From Polynucleobacter brandtiae (GTDB lineage Bacteria; Pseudomonadota; Gammaproteobacteria; Burkholderiales; Burkholderiaceae): a stretch of 64,000 nucleotides of DNA. The translations under genes and the position numbers were made by a program. Below the pieces are notes generated by a model, which was given only the letters and a program-made list of their open reading frames with translations, was not told the DNA's origin and did no database searches. Each line of letters begins with the position of its first letter. The first letter of the stretch is position 1. The stretch covers positions 434,001-498,000 of the forward strand of contig NZ_PGTX01000001.1 in assembly GCF_002797575.1 (NCBI RefSeq), read 5' to 3'. Positions 19,635 through 28,101 of this stretch are shown one piece after another.

Positions 19635-20189
19635 CTAGCCTTTTGATGCTCTTAGATAGTCCGTCGATATATCAGGCGCATCCTCATAATCAGAAACCCA
19701 TTCGCTGGTGCTTTGTTTAGATACATCCTTCTTTACAAGCTGATTTGAGTTAATAGAACTTGATTTAATAGAAGCTAAATTGATATGACTTAAAGAACCT
19801 TTAGGTGCACCTTCAGGTTGACCTTTAGGTAACCTTATCTCTTCTCGCTTCTCTTTTTTAATCTGTGCCCCTTTTTCGCCACCTGCCCGCTGTTTCTCCC
19901 GCTTTAACTCAAACCCTTCTCTATATTCTTCAAGCTCTGTTGAAATAAATTGGCCATTTACCTCTATAAAAAAGGCAGTTTGGTATTTAGTAAAGAATGC
20001 CTGCATTTCGCCCTCGGTAAATCCAAGAATTTTTGCCATCTCGCTAAAGTCAGAGGGAACGCCACCATTGACCCAGCATTCCATGTAGATGGAAATCCAA
20101 AGACCTCTTTCTGCCAATGACATTAATCGATAGGGGCGGCTAGCTATGATGTTTGCTGCATAAAGGGGGTAATAAGGAACGGTCTTCAT
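19635..20189 (-). CDS. DUF1376/YdaU-like replication protein
   Basis: The N-terminal 80 residues (YYPLYAANIIASRPYRLMSLAERGLW..YMECWVNGGVPSDFSEMAKILG) match the DUF1376/YdaU pattern of phage and island proteins with a winged-helix fold, often placed where replication initiators lie. The C-terminal half is low-complexity and charged. GGAG lies 7 bases before the ATG. It overlaps the excisionase-like gene by 4 bases (ATGA). I infer a role in element replication or its initiation. No helicase-loader partner is seen. Confidence 0.65.
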   Translation of the reverse strand: MKTVPYYPLYAANIIASRPYRLMSLAERGLWISIYMECWVNGGVPSDFSEMAKILGFTEGEMQAFFTKYQTAFFIEVNGQFISTELEEYREGFELKREKQRAGGEKGAQIKKEKREEIRLPKGQPEGAPKGSLSHINLASIKSSSINSNQLVKKDVSKQSTSEWVSDYEDAPDISTDYLRASKG

Positions 20190-20425
20190 TGCACCACTCC
20201 TTCAAGCATCTCTACAACATTCTGAGACGGCCAAAGCAGCTTATTCCCAACTTTAATTGGCCGAATTCCGTAGCAATGGCCGAAAAGACAATGATTTTTT
20301 CTAACAGTTTGGCAGGTAATTCTAAAAGCATTTGCGAACTCGTTAGTGGTCAATTGACGGGACTCAGCACTAATAAGCTCTTGATTATTAGAGTAATTTA
20401 TTAAATCTTTAGATAAATTTTTCAT
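20186..20425 (-). CDS. Excisionase/AlpA-like HTH DNA-binding protein
   Basis: 79 residues from the ATG at 20425, which has GAGGA 6 bases upstream; a longer frame to 20509 has no such signal. The segment LTTNEFANAFRITCQTVRKN then GIRPIKVGNKLLWPSQNVVEML has the layout of a MerR/excisionase-type winged helix: helix-turn-helix, a wing with R-P-x-K-V-G, then a final helix. Such proteins direct excision or activate int. It heads the leftward operon next to the integrase. Confidence 0.65.
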   Translation of the reverse strand: MKNLSKDLINYSNNQELISAESRQLTTNEFANAFRITCQTVRKNHCLFGHCYGIRPIKVGNKLLWPSQNVVEMLEGVVQ

Positions 20426-20685
20426 GTCGTTCCTCAAGCAAATAAGATAAATCTCGCTAGACAAACTAGCGAGGAATACCGTTTTGTTGAGGCGACACAC
20501 ACTGGTCAAAGTGCTTTTCGGTCTTTGCCGAATGTCAGTTCTACTTACTAAAACCGCATCGATTTGGTAATTGCACGGCTGATGATTCCGTAGATGCCTC
20601 TCCTTACACTTCAGAATTAATCCGAAGTAATCAGAAGTATTTGTAGTCTACACAAATTTTAAAAAAAATCAGGTTTTTTTATCAT
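20426..20685. promoter_or_regulatory. Control region between integrase and excisionase-like gene
   Basis: 260 bases without a gene. Near the integrase end, TACACAAATTT (20649-20659) is the exact inverse of AAATTTGTGTA beside the left arm sites (15912-15922). CGTAGA also occurs near 20586. The region must hold the promoter of the leftward operon. I could not assign -35 and -10 boxes with confidence. Confidence 0.4.
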
Positions 20686-22044
20686 CTATTTATAAAAAAC
20701 AGATATTGGCTTAATTTTTTCATGTGCATTAGAAGGCGAAAATTCAACGCCAGCCTGCTCTAAAATCCATGCTTCATACTTAGATTGCCAAATACCCAAT
20801 AGTTCAATGGGACGGCTTTTATAGTGCTTTTCAGCTGTCGCACTTGGGCTATGCCCCGTGATTTGTGCAACCACTCCTATTGGCATTTCAACCCACTCAG
20901 CTAGGGAGATAAAACTGCGCCTTAATCCATGAATCGTTACATGAGGAAGTCCCGCTAGAGCTAGAGCCTTAGCATGAAAATGGGCGGGCTCAACAATGCG
21001 CCCACTCTTAGAGTCAGTACTACTAAATACCCACTCATTGCGCCTCTCTAGCCTACCAAATAGTTCCTTTAAATAAGGAGTTAAGGGAATCCTCCTTATA
21101 CCGTCAGCCTCAACTTTATCTCGGATAAAAATAGTGTCAAACTGAAAATTAATATCTACCCATAGTAAGTGAGCCATTTCTTCACGCCTTGCGCCAGTCA
21201 ACAGGAGGCATTGTAGATAGCCGCTTGCACTCTTATTGCCAAGGGAGCAAACCGCCTTGAACCATGCTGATAGCTGAGCCTTATCAAGCGAATCAAATCT
21301 TTTGCTTTTACGGCTAGGGACTTCATCGCGTAGCTCTTTGTTTTCTACTGCCTTTATATCCATAAACTTTGCATACTCAGGGCGTAGAGCACACCACCGC
21401 CAAAAAGCTCTAAACATCTCAAAGCCCTGCCTTGCATTATTAGCCCTTGTAGTGGCCTCAACCTTTTGCCAGCTTGCAAGTGTGGCCGGATTAATATCAA
21501 CCATCCGCTCTTGAAGCAGGGGATAAAGAACGCCTTGCTTTGTTAATTCTTTACTGCGCTTTCTTATTTCTCCGCCAGCTTGCGTTAGATTCTTATGGTC
21601 TTTTAAGTGGCGAGCCCCCCACTTCTTGCCCCGCTCAATATGCTCGCGGGTCATTTTGTCTTCTTGATATTTGATGTACTCATTCCATGCAGTTTTTACT
21701 TGAAGCTTTTTAGCTAGCCCTTCCGCCTTCTTTACCAAAACCTCATGAGCCTGCTCAATTGCCTTAACTACTGGGTCAATGCCTTGGTCAGCCTCACTTT
21801 TGAGTCGTCTAGCTTCATTCTGGGCATCACCTAGCGCCCATGTCCTAAGGTCGCCAATAGTGACTCGTCTAGGAGAGGTTCGCCCGCTAACGCGCCCTTC
21901 AAAAATATATGTCTTTCTACCTGTTGAGCTAACCCTTACCCCCAAGCATGGCGTCTCTAAGTCCCAGTAGAAGAATTGCTGCTTGCCAGACTCACATTCA
22001 AACCCCGCAACCCGCCCTGCTGTAAATTTGATTTTATTGGCCAT
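20686..22044 (-). CDS. int: Tyrosine recombinase / integrase of the element
   Basis: The N-terminal domain is of the DUF4102 (P4-type) arm-binding kind (FYWDLETPCLGVRVSSTGRKTYIF...VTIGDLRTWALGDAQNEARRLK). A SAM-like core-binding domain and a catalytic domain follow. Counting from the ATG at 22044, the active-site residues are Arg286 (TGARREE), His372 and Arg375 (HGLRR), His398 (GHSP) and Tyr408 (KHYK). The frame extends two codons to a TTG, but the ATG is the better start. All catalytic residues are present, so it is probably active. It points away from attR, with the paired CGTAGACA sites just upstream of its start, which could allow autoregulation. Confidence 0.95.
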   Translation of the reverse strand: MANKIKFTAGRVAGFECESGKQQFFYWDLETPCLGVRVSSTGRKTYIFEGRVSGRTSPRRVTIGDLRTWALGDAQNEARRLKSEADQGIDPVVKAIEQAHEVLVKKAEGLAKKLQVKTAWNEYIKYQEDKMTREHIERGKKWGARHLKDHKNLTQAGGEIRKRSKELTKQGVLYPLLQERMVDINPATLASWQKVEATTRANNARQGFEMFRAFWRWCALRPEYAKFMDIKAVENKELRDEVPSRKSKRFDSLDKAQLSAWFKAVCSLGNKSASGYLQCLLLTGARREEMAHLLWVDINFQFDTIFIRDKVEADGIRRIPLTPYLKELFGRLERRNEWVFSSTDSKSGRIVEPAHFHAKALALAGLPHVTIHGLRRSFISLAEWVEMPIGVVAQITGHSPSATAEKHYKSRPIELLGIWQSKYEAWILEQAGVEFSPSNAHEKIKPISVFYK

Positions 22045-22055
22045 TTTCAATTATC

Positions 22056-22077
22056 CGTAGACATACCGTAGACAAAT
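22056..22077 (+). promoter_or_regulatory. Putative integrase arm-type sites, right end / int operator
   Basis: CGTAGACA occurs at 22056 and 22067, again 11 bases apart and followed by AAT, matching the left-end pair. The pair lies 12-33 bases upstream of the integrase ATG, so integrase bound here could shut off its own transcription. Confidence 0.6.
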
Positions 22078-22200
22078 AATAGCAATATATGGGAATATTA
22101 CGCAACACTAAAAAACTGATAATATCTATTAAACCTATTACTTATATAGTTTAAATGAGTTTTAGTAATTTTTAGGAATATTTATAAATTGTTGTTTTTA

Positions 22201-22252
<52 letters not shown>

Positions 22253-22283
22253 CATAAGGGCCTGATGTCGATTAGGTTCTCTA

Positions 22284-22317
22284 AACCATCAAACTGCAAA
22301 GTTTGGTGGTTTTTTTA
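22284..22317 (+). terminator. Rho-independent terminator beyond attR
   Basis: ACCATCAAACT, loop GCA, then AGTTTGGTGGT (one G-T pair) followed by seven T. Before insertion this would have lain about 30 bases after the tRNA CCA end, so it is probably the original tRNA-fMet terminator, separated from the gene by the element. Confidence 0.7.
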
Positions 22318-22506
22318 TTGCCTGCAATCAAGTTAATGGTTGTAAAACACCTCAATTCAATAACAAATCCATATCACCCTCTTGAGCGGTCTATCCGTAA
22401 GTACAGCTAACTAGGTCTGAAAAATATCCATTTAATAGACTTGGCCAGTCAAAGGAAGAAAAAAGTATCGCCCTAGGAGTGATTCAAGGGGAGGGGGAAA
22501 TTTTAA
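22318..22506. other. Gene-free stretch after attR
   Basis: AT-rich, with stops in all frames at short intervals. The only notable feature is GGGGAGGGGG near 22488-22497, which serves as a strong ribosome site for the next gene. I see no RNA gene. Confidence 0.5.
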
Positions 22507-23130
22507 ATGGTTTTTATAAAGCCTGTTATAAACTTTATAAATAATAAAAATAACTTTCATATGAACTTTAAAAACCACTTAACTGAGATTGCTGTTTGCT
22601 TTTCACTTTACTGGATATTTGTTGCCCCCTTGTATTTTATTCCCGATCTCAAAAGTGGACCGCTTACCTTTTATCTCTTTCTACCTGCCGGGGTAAAGTT
22701 ATTTTCGATCTTAGTATTTAAATGGCGAGGCTTAGTAGGCACTGCATTGGGAACTTTTACCCGCCTTACTTATACAGACCCTACTCAACCACTCATAAGC
22801 TGGCTAATCGTTTCGGTTTCTGCAACCTTTGCCATTTATCTCGTGGTTGAGCTTGGACTTCGGTTGATGAGGGTGGAAAGGGATTTATCAAATTTAAAAT
22901 ACTTACAAATAGTGCTACTAGCACTCGTAGCAAGCATTATTAATGGATATGTTTTTTCCTATGGAGTGAGTGCGCTCACTATTGGGCAAATGAGCGCAGA
23001 TTTATTTCATAGTGAGTTTCTGACTGTCATGGGAAATTTTGCTGGCAATGCTGCATTTGTATGCTTATTAATGTTAGCCCTCAAACAAAAGACAGTCATT
23101 GCAGATTTCATCAACAGGCTCCAAAAATAA
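22507..23130 (+). CDS. Integral membrane protein, MASE1-like
   Basis: 207 residues with about six hydrophobic segments (e.g. IAVCFSLYWIFVAPLYFIP, LISWLIVSVSATFAIYLVVELGL, IVLLALVASIINGYVFSYG). The arrangement, with FYLFLPAGVKLFSILVFKWRGLVGTALG, resembles the membrane part of MASE1-type sensors but without any output domain. The first ATG has GGAGGGGG 10 bases upstream and is therefore preferred over the internal ATG at 22561. The next gene encodes a winged-helix protein, so a sensor-regulator pair is conceivable. Function unknown. Confidence 0.6.
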   Translation: MVFIKPVINFINNKNNFHMNFKNHLTEIAVCFSLYWIFVAPLYFIPDLKSGPLTFYLFLPAGVKLFSILVFKWRGLVGTALGTFTRLTYTDPTQPLISWLIVSVSATFAIYLVVELGLRLMRVERDLSNLKYLQIVLLALVASIINGYVFSYGVSALTIGQMSADLFHSEFLTVMGNFAGNAAFVCLLMLALKQKTVIADFINRLQK

Positions 23131-23184
23131 TATAAAATCCACGAAGGACACTCTCTACATAACAACAATAATCAAAGACAACTT

Positions 23185-23550
23185 GTGCCGAACAAGTTAA
23201 TAAATAAAATGAACCAATCCTCATACGCTCGCTTTTTAAATTACATCAACACGATTGATGCCAAGAGCACTGCTAGCAAGCTTGACTCTATTGAAGAGGC
23301 TTTGCTTAATGAAGTCATGGTCGCTGACTCGAATGGGCAGAATGTCTTAACGGGGGACTTACTGAAACTTGAGCACATCAGCTCTCAAGCTACATTACAC
23401 GGCAGAATCAAAAATTTAGTGTCTTCTGGTTATTTAAACCATAAAGTCGACACTGTTGATGGAAGAAAAAAATTCCTTGTCCCCACTAAATTAGCCTTTA
23501 AGCGCTACGAAATGCTATCCAAGCTAATGGCTCGGGCTATCGCTAGGTAG
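23185..23550 (+). CDS. MarR-like winged-helix protein
   Basis: 121 residues from a GTG, or 113 from the ATG at 23209; neither has a convincing ribosome site. The C-terminal two thirds read as a winged helix: LLNEVMVADSNGQNVLTGDLLKLEHISSQATLHGRIKNLVSSGYL, then a wing DGRKKFLVPT and a closing helix. This is the MarR-type layout, although no ligand domain is apparent. It follows the membrane protein by 54 bases. Target genes are unknown. Confidence 0.6.
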   Translation: MPNKLINKMNQSSYARFLNYINTIDAKSTASKLDSIEEALLNEVMVADSNGQNVLTGDLLKLEHISSQATLHGRIKNLVSSGYLNHKVDTVDGRKKFLVPTKLAFKRYEMLSKLMARAIAR

Positions 23551-23824
23551 TTAACCAACATCCAGAGTCACATAAGTGGTGTGGACAAACACTGCAATGA
23601 CTACTGGTCAGACTTGTCCGTCACCCCGCAACCAATACGGCATAAGCTATGATTTTTACAGCCTAAGTATCAGGCTGGTTGCAAGCAATCGCAATACGAC
23701 CTGGGGCACCCTCCAGCAATACCAATAAAGTTAGCCCCATACAGCCCACTAAAGTTACTGAAGTGAAGGTCAGATAATCCTAAAATCTAATATTCAAGTC
23801 AAGCATAGCAAGACCTTCTTTACA
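23551..23824. other. Intergenic stretch with a tRNA-3'-end-like scar
   Basis: No supported gene. CCCCGCAACCA at 23624-23634 matches the last 11 bases of the tRNA-fMet gene, followed by AATACGGCATAAG versus AGTACATAAG at attR. It may be a decayed attachment site of an older insertion, or chance. Confidence 0.35.
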
Positions 23825-24931
23825 TTAAGCCCAAAATGCTTTTAGTCGATCAAAATCCGCATTCCCACGTTCGAATCCGTACTTCAGGTATGGGCCGATG
23901 AGTTTAGGATTCATGATGTTATCTACACGCGAAATGCCAGGGGGAAGGCCGGCACTTACGTGAATGGTATCCGTGCCATTTGCCTTTAAGATTCTGATCT
24001 CTTCTAGCAAGGTGTCGAGCATGCCAGAAGTTCTTAGGCCTTGAGTCACTTCGTTGCGAGTGCCGTCCCCCAAAGAGAATACAAGCGCTTTCTTAACACC
24101 AGCAATCACATCAGAGTGCGTGCTCGTCTGGCAAATACCGCCATCCATGCAAAGGCGGTCCTTTAAGAAAGTTGGTCCAGCACCGCCTGGCAATGAAGAG
24201 CTTGCCCCACAAGCAACATCCACATCGATACCACTACTTTTTGAAACAACTAAACGATCGCCCGTGTAGCAGTCATTTGAAGTAATGTGCAGGGCATCTG
24301 AAGTCCAAGTTGTTAAACCAATCAAACGCTTCAACGTCTCGTAATATTTACTCTCACTAGCCTGATTGCGGGAAGCCATTGCCGCTCTACCGATAGCTTG
24401 GATAATTTGAGGTTTTGCATCTCTAGCTCTTAAAGCAAAGGCCTCTGCACGTAATTGACTGGGATTCTTTTTAACTTCTGGAACCAAAGCGGCAAATATT
24501 TTTGGGAAATCTTTAAAGAAGTCCATAACATCAGTAAGACGCCATAAATTACCACTAGCTAACATCGAACCGAAGATCGATCCAGCAGAAGTTCCAACAA
24601 TCACATCTGCATTACTTAAATCCAAGCCTTTTTTGCGAAGCGCATGAAAGTAGCCCGTATACCAAGAAATCAAAATAACTCCACCGCCGCCAAACGCGAT
24701 TCCACGAGCTTTACCAATCCCAGGGGCTGGCATATAAGGAATGGGGTGGGCCAATCCATCATTCCATCTCACAGTTGATTCCTTAGCTAATTTAGCTTCA
24801 TAAGCACCGACTGACTCAATCGTAGCTACAGAAGGCGTTGAAGATTGCGCAAGGGTAGCAGTGCTAGCTACCGCAGCAGCAGAAACAACAGCGGAGGTCT
24901 TTAAGAAAGTGCGGCGGGATGATGTAGTCAT
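23825..24931 (-). CDS. Tat-exported patatin-like phospholipase
   Basis: Starts with a twin-arginine signal (SSRRTFLKTSAVVSAAAVASTATLAQ). The patatin fold is shown by the oxyanion loop GIAFGGGGVILISW (about residue 78), the nucleophile elbow GTSAGS (Ser about 115) and the catalytic Asp in MDGGICQ (about 265). Patatins are Ser-Asp dyad acyl hydrolases acting on lipids. The 368-residue length suits a single-domain bacterial form. Tat export implies folding before transport to the periplasm. A possible 39-residue membrane peptide is encoded just upstream on the same strand. The substrate is unknown. Confidence 0.88.
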   Translation of the reverse strand: MTTSSRRTFLKTSAVVSAAAVASTATLAQSSTPSVATIESVGAYEAKLAKESTVRWNDGLAHPIPYMPAPGIGKARGIAFGGGGVILISWYTGYFHALRKKGLDLSNADVIVGTSAGSIFGSMLASGNLWRLTDVMDFFKDFPKIFAALVPEVKKNPSQLRAEAFALRARDAKPQIIQAIGRAAMASRNQASESKYYETLKRLIGLTTWTSDALHITSNDCYTGDRLVVSKSSGIDVDVACGASSSLPGGAGPTFLKDRLCMDGGICQTSTHSDVIAGVKKALVFSLGDGTRNEVTQGLRTSGMLDTLLEEIRILKANGTDTIHVSAGLPPGISRVDNIMNPKLIGPYLKYGFERGNADFDRLKAFWA

Positions 24932-24971
24932 ACTAGCTTTCAGTATTTTTGATTATTAAAGAGTGGATGTA

Positions 24972-25091
24972 TTAATGTTTATAGCTATGATGCTTTTCTT
25001 TGATCCATGCGCCCAAGGCAATCGTCGCTAAAAGGCATAGACAAATTGACGGCAATGAGACTCGCTGAATCAGGGTCTCAAAAAAGTTCAT
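24972..25091 (-). CDS. Possible small membrane protein (39 aa)
   Basis: An ATG frame ending 40 bases before the patatin start. It encodes MNFFETLIQRVSLPS followed by a hydrophobic stretch (ICLCLLATIALGAWI) and a basic His-rich end (KEKHHSYKH). The single membrane span and same-strand position next to the patatin are suggestive, but there is no good ribosome site. The rest of the 24932-25339 interval shows nothing I can support. Confidence 0.3.
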   Translation of the reverse strand: MNFFETLIQRVSLPSICLCLLATIALGAWIKEKHHSYKH

Positions 25092-25339
25092 ATTGTTATG
25101 GCTTTAATTTAATACTGAATGACTAGAATAATATTAAAAATTTGCTGCTTATGCAGCAGGCGCTCATTTTCAATTGCTCGATTTTCCGCGAATCATCCTA
25201 AAGCTGCAGGCCCCCTCCGGAACCAAAATTCATGCCTTGAGCTGATATTTATCGGCATTTCTTACTTTTTTGGGGCTCAAATACTGCTCCAGCGGACTAA
25301 GTGCTTTAATGAGGACAAGCGTAATTAAGGAGCCTAACT

Positions 25340-25525
25340 ATGACGGACCAATCCAATGTAGAGCACTCAGGAAAAGTAGAGCCTGAAAAATCATCTTGTA
25401 CATCAGACGATACTGCTGGGGCCAAATCTGAGAAGCATACGACTAATCGCCCCCAAAATATCGCCAAGAGTAAGCGTGAAATCATGGAAGACCTTAGTCG
25501 TGAGCGGTTTCCCTGGGAAGAGTAA
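25340..25525 (+). CDS. Small hydrophilic hypothetical protein (61 aa)
   Basis: A highly charged protein without hydrophobic segments (MTDQSNVEHSGKVEPEKSSC...), ending KREIMEDLSRERFPWEE. AAGGAG lies 8 bases before the ATG, the strongest ribosome site in this stretch, which argues for real translation over the overlapping antisense frame. No recognised family. Probably intrinsically disordered. Confidence 0.5.
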   Translation: MTDQSNVEHSGKVEPEKSSCTSDDTAGAKSEKHTTNRPQNIAKSKREIMEDLSRERFPWEE

Positions 25526-25619
25526 GTTCTGGGACGCTCAATAAATCTTTTACTGTGCATTGAGATCACTTTGTACTACGCACACCATACACACCATACA
25601 CATCATTACCTTGGTTGAT

Positions 25620-28097
25620 CTAGCTTGCCTCTCGATGCCATAAGCGCTTGCTATCTTGCCGCCACAATTGAAGTTCCATTTGTTTCGGGTTTGATTTGGA
25701 TGGAAATTGCCACGTTTGAGCACCAGTAGCAGGAGTTTGATAGAACGGAATATTCATGCTTTGGTATCGGGCTATAACCGTTGGGTGTGGATGCCCATAG
25801 CGATTACGATACCCATTTTGCGCAAATGCCACGTCGGGACTTAGTGCCATTAAGAGTGCTTGGGATGACGATGTTTTACTGCCGTGATGAGGTGCCATGA
25901 AAATCACCCTTTTATCCCTTAAGCCATTGAGCGCTGCTTGAGTTAAGCGCTCCGTTATTTCTGCCTCACCCTGCTTTTCTACATCACCCGTTAACCAGAG
26001 CGAGCTTGTTTGGTTACGCACCTCAAGAACGCAACTAACTTCATTGGGCTTTCTAGGATGCTGATCTTCAAAAACTGCATCCTTGTTTGGATGCCAAATA
26101 TGAAAGTCCACTCCATCCCACGACCATTGTTGACCAAAGCGACAGGGGATCGCAGTGATATTTTTGTCTTTTAAATTTGCAAGCAAAGGATTTGTACTCG
26201 GCAAGGATCCCATCATTGAGTCAAAAGTAATGTCTTTCAGTACAGAAGCGGCGCCTCCAATATGGTCGCTATCACTATGGCTAATCACCATGCGATCAAT
26301 ATGATCAATACCCCTGCCCCTTAAATATGGCAGGATGATTCTTTGGCCCGCATTATCTTTTCCCTGAATGGGTCCAGTGTCATAGAGCAATCGCTTCGTT
26401 TTGGTTTCAATGAGGACGGCAGTGCCTTGACCAATATCGAAGACCGTGGCTCGAAAATCTCCGCGGGCTAGATTCAGATTGTCTGCCGGCTGAATACCTA
26501 AGCTAAGACACAAAGCGATTCCAGCGCCTCTAGAATTCATGCTACCTTGGATCGCTCCTGGACGAATCGCAATAACAATACCGATAGCTGACAGCATCAT
26601 TGCCCACCACGCAGGTTGAGTAGACCAAGCTACTGCCCATTTCCAATGAGCCATCCAGGCAAGCATGATGGCCAAGTACTCCATAGTCATATGAGCTGGC
26701 ATCAATAACCATTTACCAATGATGTCCGGTAGTAATGCGCCGGCGATCGCTAGTGGTGTCACGATATAACTCACCACCGGGATCGCAATCGCATTGGCCA
26801 ACGGAGAAACGATGGATACTTGGTAAAACCAATACAAGGTTAGCGGCAAGAGTGCAATAGTGACAACTGCCTGTACACGACAAGCCTCTCTTATGGCTTG
26901 AGTCATTCTATGACACCAATTGAGCTCTAACTCTCTGCCGGTAGGTAAGCCTAACAAGCCATCCGAATCCTGCATGGCATACAAAATGGCTGCTACTGCG
27001 CCAAATGAAAGCCAAAAACCCGGTGTATATGGTGCCATCGGGTCAATTAATAGAACAAATGCTAGCGCCCACCACCAAATATCAAATGACCTGGGGTTTC
27101 TGCCCGTCCAAAGAGCGAAGGCAACAACACCCACCATATACATGGTTCGTTGTGCTGGAATCTGAAAGCCTGCCAACCAGGCATAGACAAATGCGGTTAA
27201 AAACCCAACGGCAGCAGCAACCTTTCCAACTGGGATTAGTAGTGGCAACGTTCGGCGACGCCACAAAAATGCCGCCACCATCGCCCCAAATCCAGCTAGC
27301 ATCGTTACATGTAATCCAGAGATAGAAATCAGGTGCCCAATTCCGGTGGCATTAAATACCCGCCAGTCGTCTTGTTCAATAGCATTTTGATCGCCCATTA
27401 CCAAGGCAGAAATCACACCGCTATAACGAGCATCTTTAGGTAATAGACGTTTAATTTTTTGTCTCAGCCTCCAACGTTGATACTCCATCGCTAGAGAGAA
27501 TTCGGTGAAGCCAATGTCCTTAGCCATTGTCAGATCGCCCGAGCGCACTGAACCACTCGCACCAAAGTCTTGATGAAAAGCCCAGCGCTCAAAGTCAAAG
27601 GTATAGGGATTTAAGCTGCCATAAGGGCGCTTGATCTTGACCTTAAAGCTCCAGCGCTGGCCAGGGATCAGCTCTGGGATATCCTGAGGATTTCGCCAGG
27701 CAGGCTGCCAACTCAGATAAATCTGCCTCGGGAAAGAGGCTACCACTTCGCGACCTAAAGCCGCCCTATCGACCTCAAAAGAAAACTTAGCGCCGAGCAC
27801 ACTACTTTGAGGGAGGGCATTTACTCGCCCCTCTATATTCAAATCCTTGCCCTCAAGCTCAATGGAAAGAATATTGTTCAAGCGATTCTGCGCATACTGA
27901 GCATTCCAAGCAAAGCCCAGAGTGACAAAAAGAATAATGCCAATCACTTTCTTTATTTTGATAAGCTTGCTGAATAACAGCGTAGTTACACAAATTAAAG
28001 CAATACATCCACACAACGCAGGCCAGCCATCAGGTACTGCAGATAAAAATAGTAGTAGCGATCCCCCGGCAATGAACGCCGTAATATAGATGCGCAA
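25620..28097 (-). CDS. comEC: ComEC/Rec2 DNA uptake channel protein
   Basis: This inner-membrane protein passes single-stranded DNA into the cytoplasm during natural transformation. 825 residues comprise N-terminal membrane segments, an OB-like DUF4131 region (about 55-200) and the competence domain with its GIGHLISISGLHVTMLAGFGAM motif. The C-terminal metallo-beta-lactamase domain has SHSDSDHIGG and APHHGSKTSSS, a putative nuclease. The start appears to be TTG at 28097, 4 bases after the tatD stop; the ribosome site is weak. It ends the leftward lolC-lolD-tatD-comEC operon. The full DNA receptor and pilus genes are not in this window. Confidence 0.93.
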   Translation of the reverse strand: MRIYITAFIAGGSLLLFLSAVPDGWPALCGCIALICVTTLLFSKLIKIKKVIGIILFVTLGFAWNAQYAQNRLNNILSIELEGKDLNIEGRVNALPQSSVLGAKFSFEVDRAALGREVVASFPRQIYLSWQPAWRNPQDIPELIPGQRWSFKVKIKRPYGSLNPYTFDFERWAFHQDFGASGSVRSGDLTMAKDIGFTEFSLAMEYQRWRLRQKIKRLLPKDARYSGVISALVMGDQNAIEQDDWRVFNATGIGHLISISGLHVTMLAGFGAMVAAFLWRRRTLPLLIPVGKVAAAVGFLTAFVYAWLAGFQIPAQRTMYMVGVVAFALWTGRNPRSFDIWWWALAFVLLIDPMAPYTPGFWLSFGAVAAILYAMQDSDGLLGLPTGRELELNWCHRMTQAIREACRVQAVVTIALLPLTLYWFYQVSIVSPLANAIAIPVVSYIVTPLAIAGALLPDIIGKWLLMPAHMTMEYLAIMLAWMAHWKWAVAWSTQPAWWAMMLSAIGIVIAIRPGAIQGSMNSRGAGIALCLSLGIQPADNLNLARGDFRATVFDIGQGTAVLIETKTKRLLYDTGPIQGKDNAGQRIILPYLRGRGIDHIDRMVISHSDSDHIGGAASVLKDITFDSMMGSLPSTNPLLANLKDKNITAIPCRFGQQWSWDGVDFHIWHPNKDAVFEDQHPRKPNEVSCVLEVRNQTSSLWLTGDVEKQGEAEITERLTQAALNGLRDKRVIFMAPHHGSKTSSSQALLMALSPDVAFAQNGYRNRYGHPHPTVIARYQSMNIPFYQTPATGAQTWQFPSKSNPKQMELQLWRQDSKRLWHREAS

Positions 28098-28101
28098 GTA
28101 C

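Noticed and set aside
25119..25328. 69-codon plus-strand frame rich in Cys, Ser and Arg
   Set aside because: No ribosome site, no domain and composition of non-coding DNA.
25306..25569. 87-codon minus-strand frame antisense to the 61-aa gene
   Set aside because: No ribosome site; the plus-strand frame has AAGGAG properly spaced.
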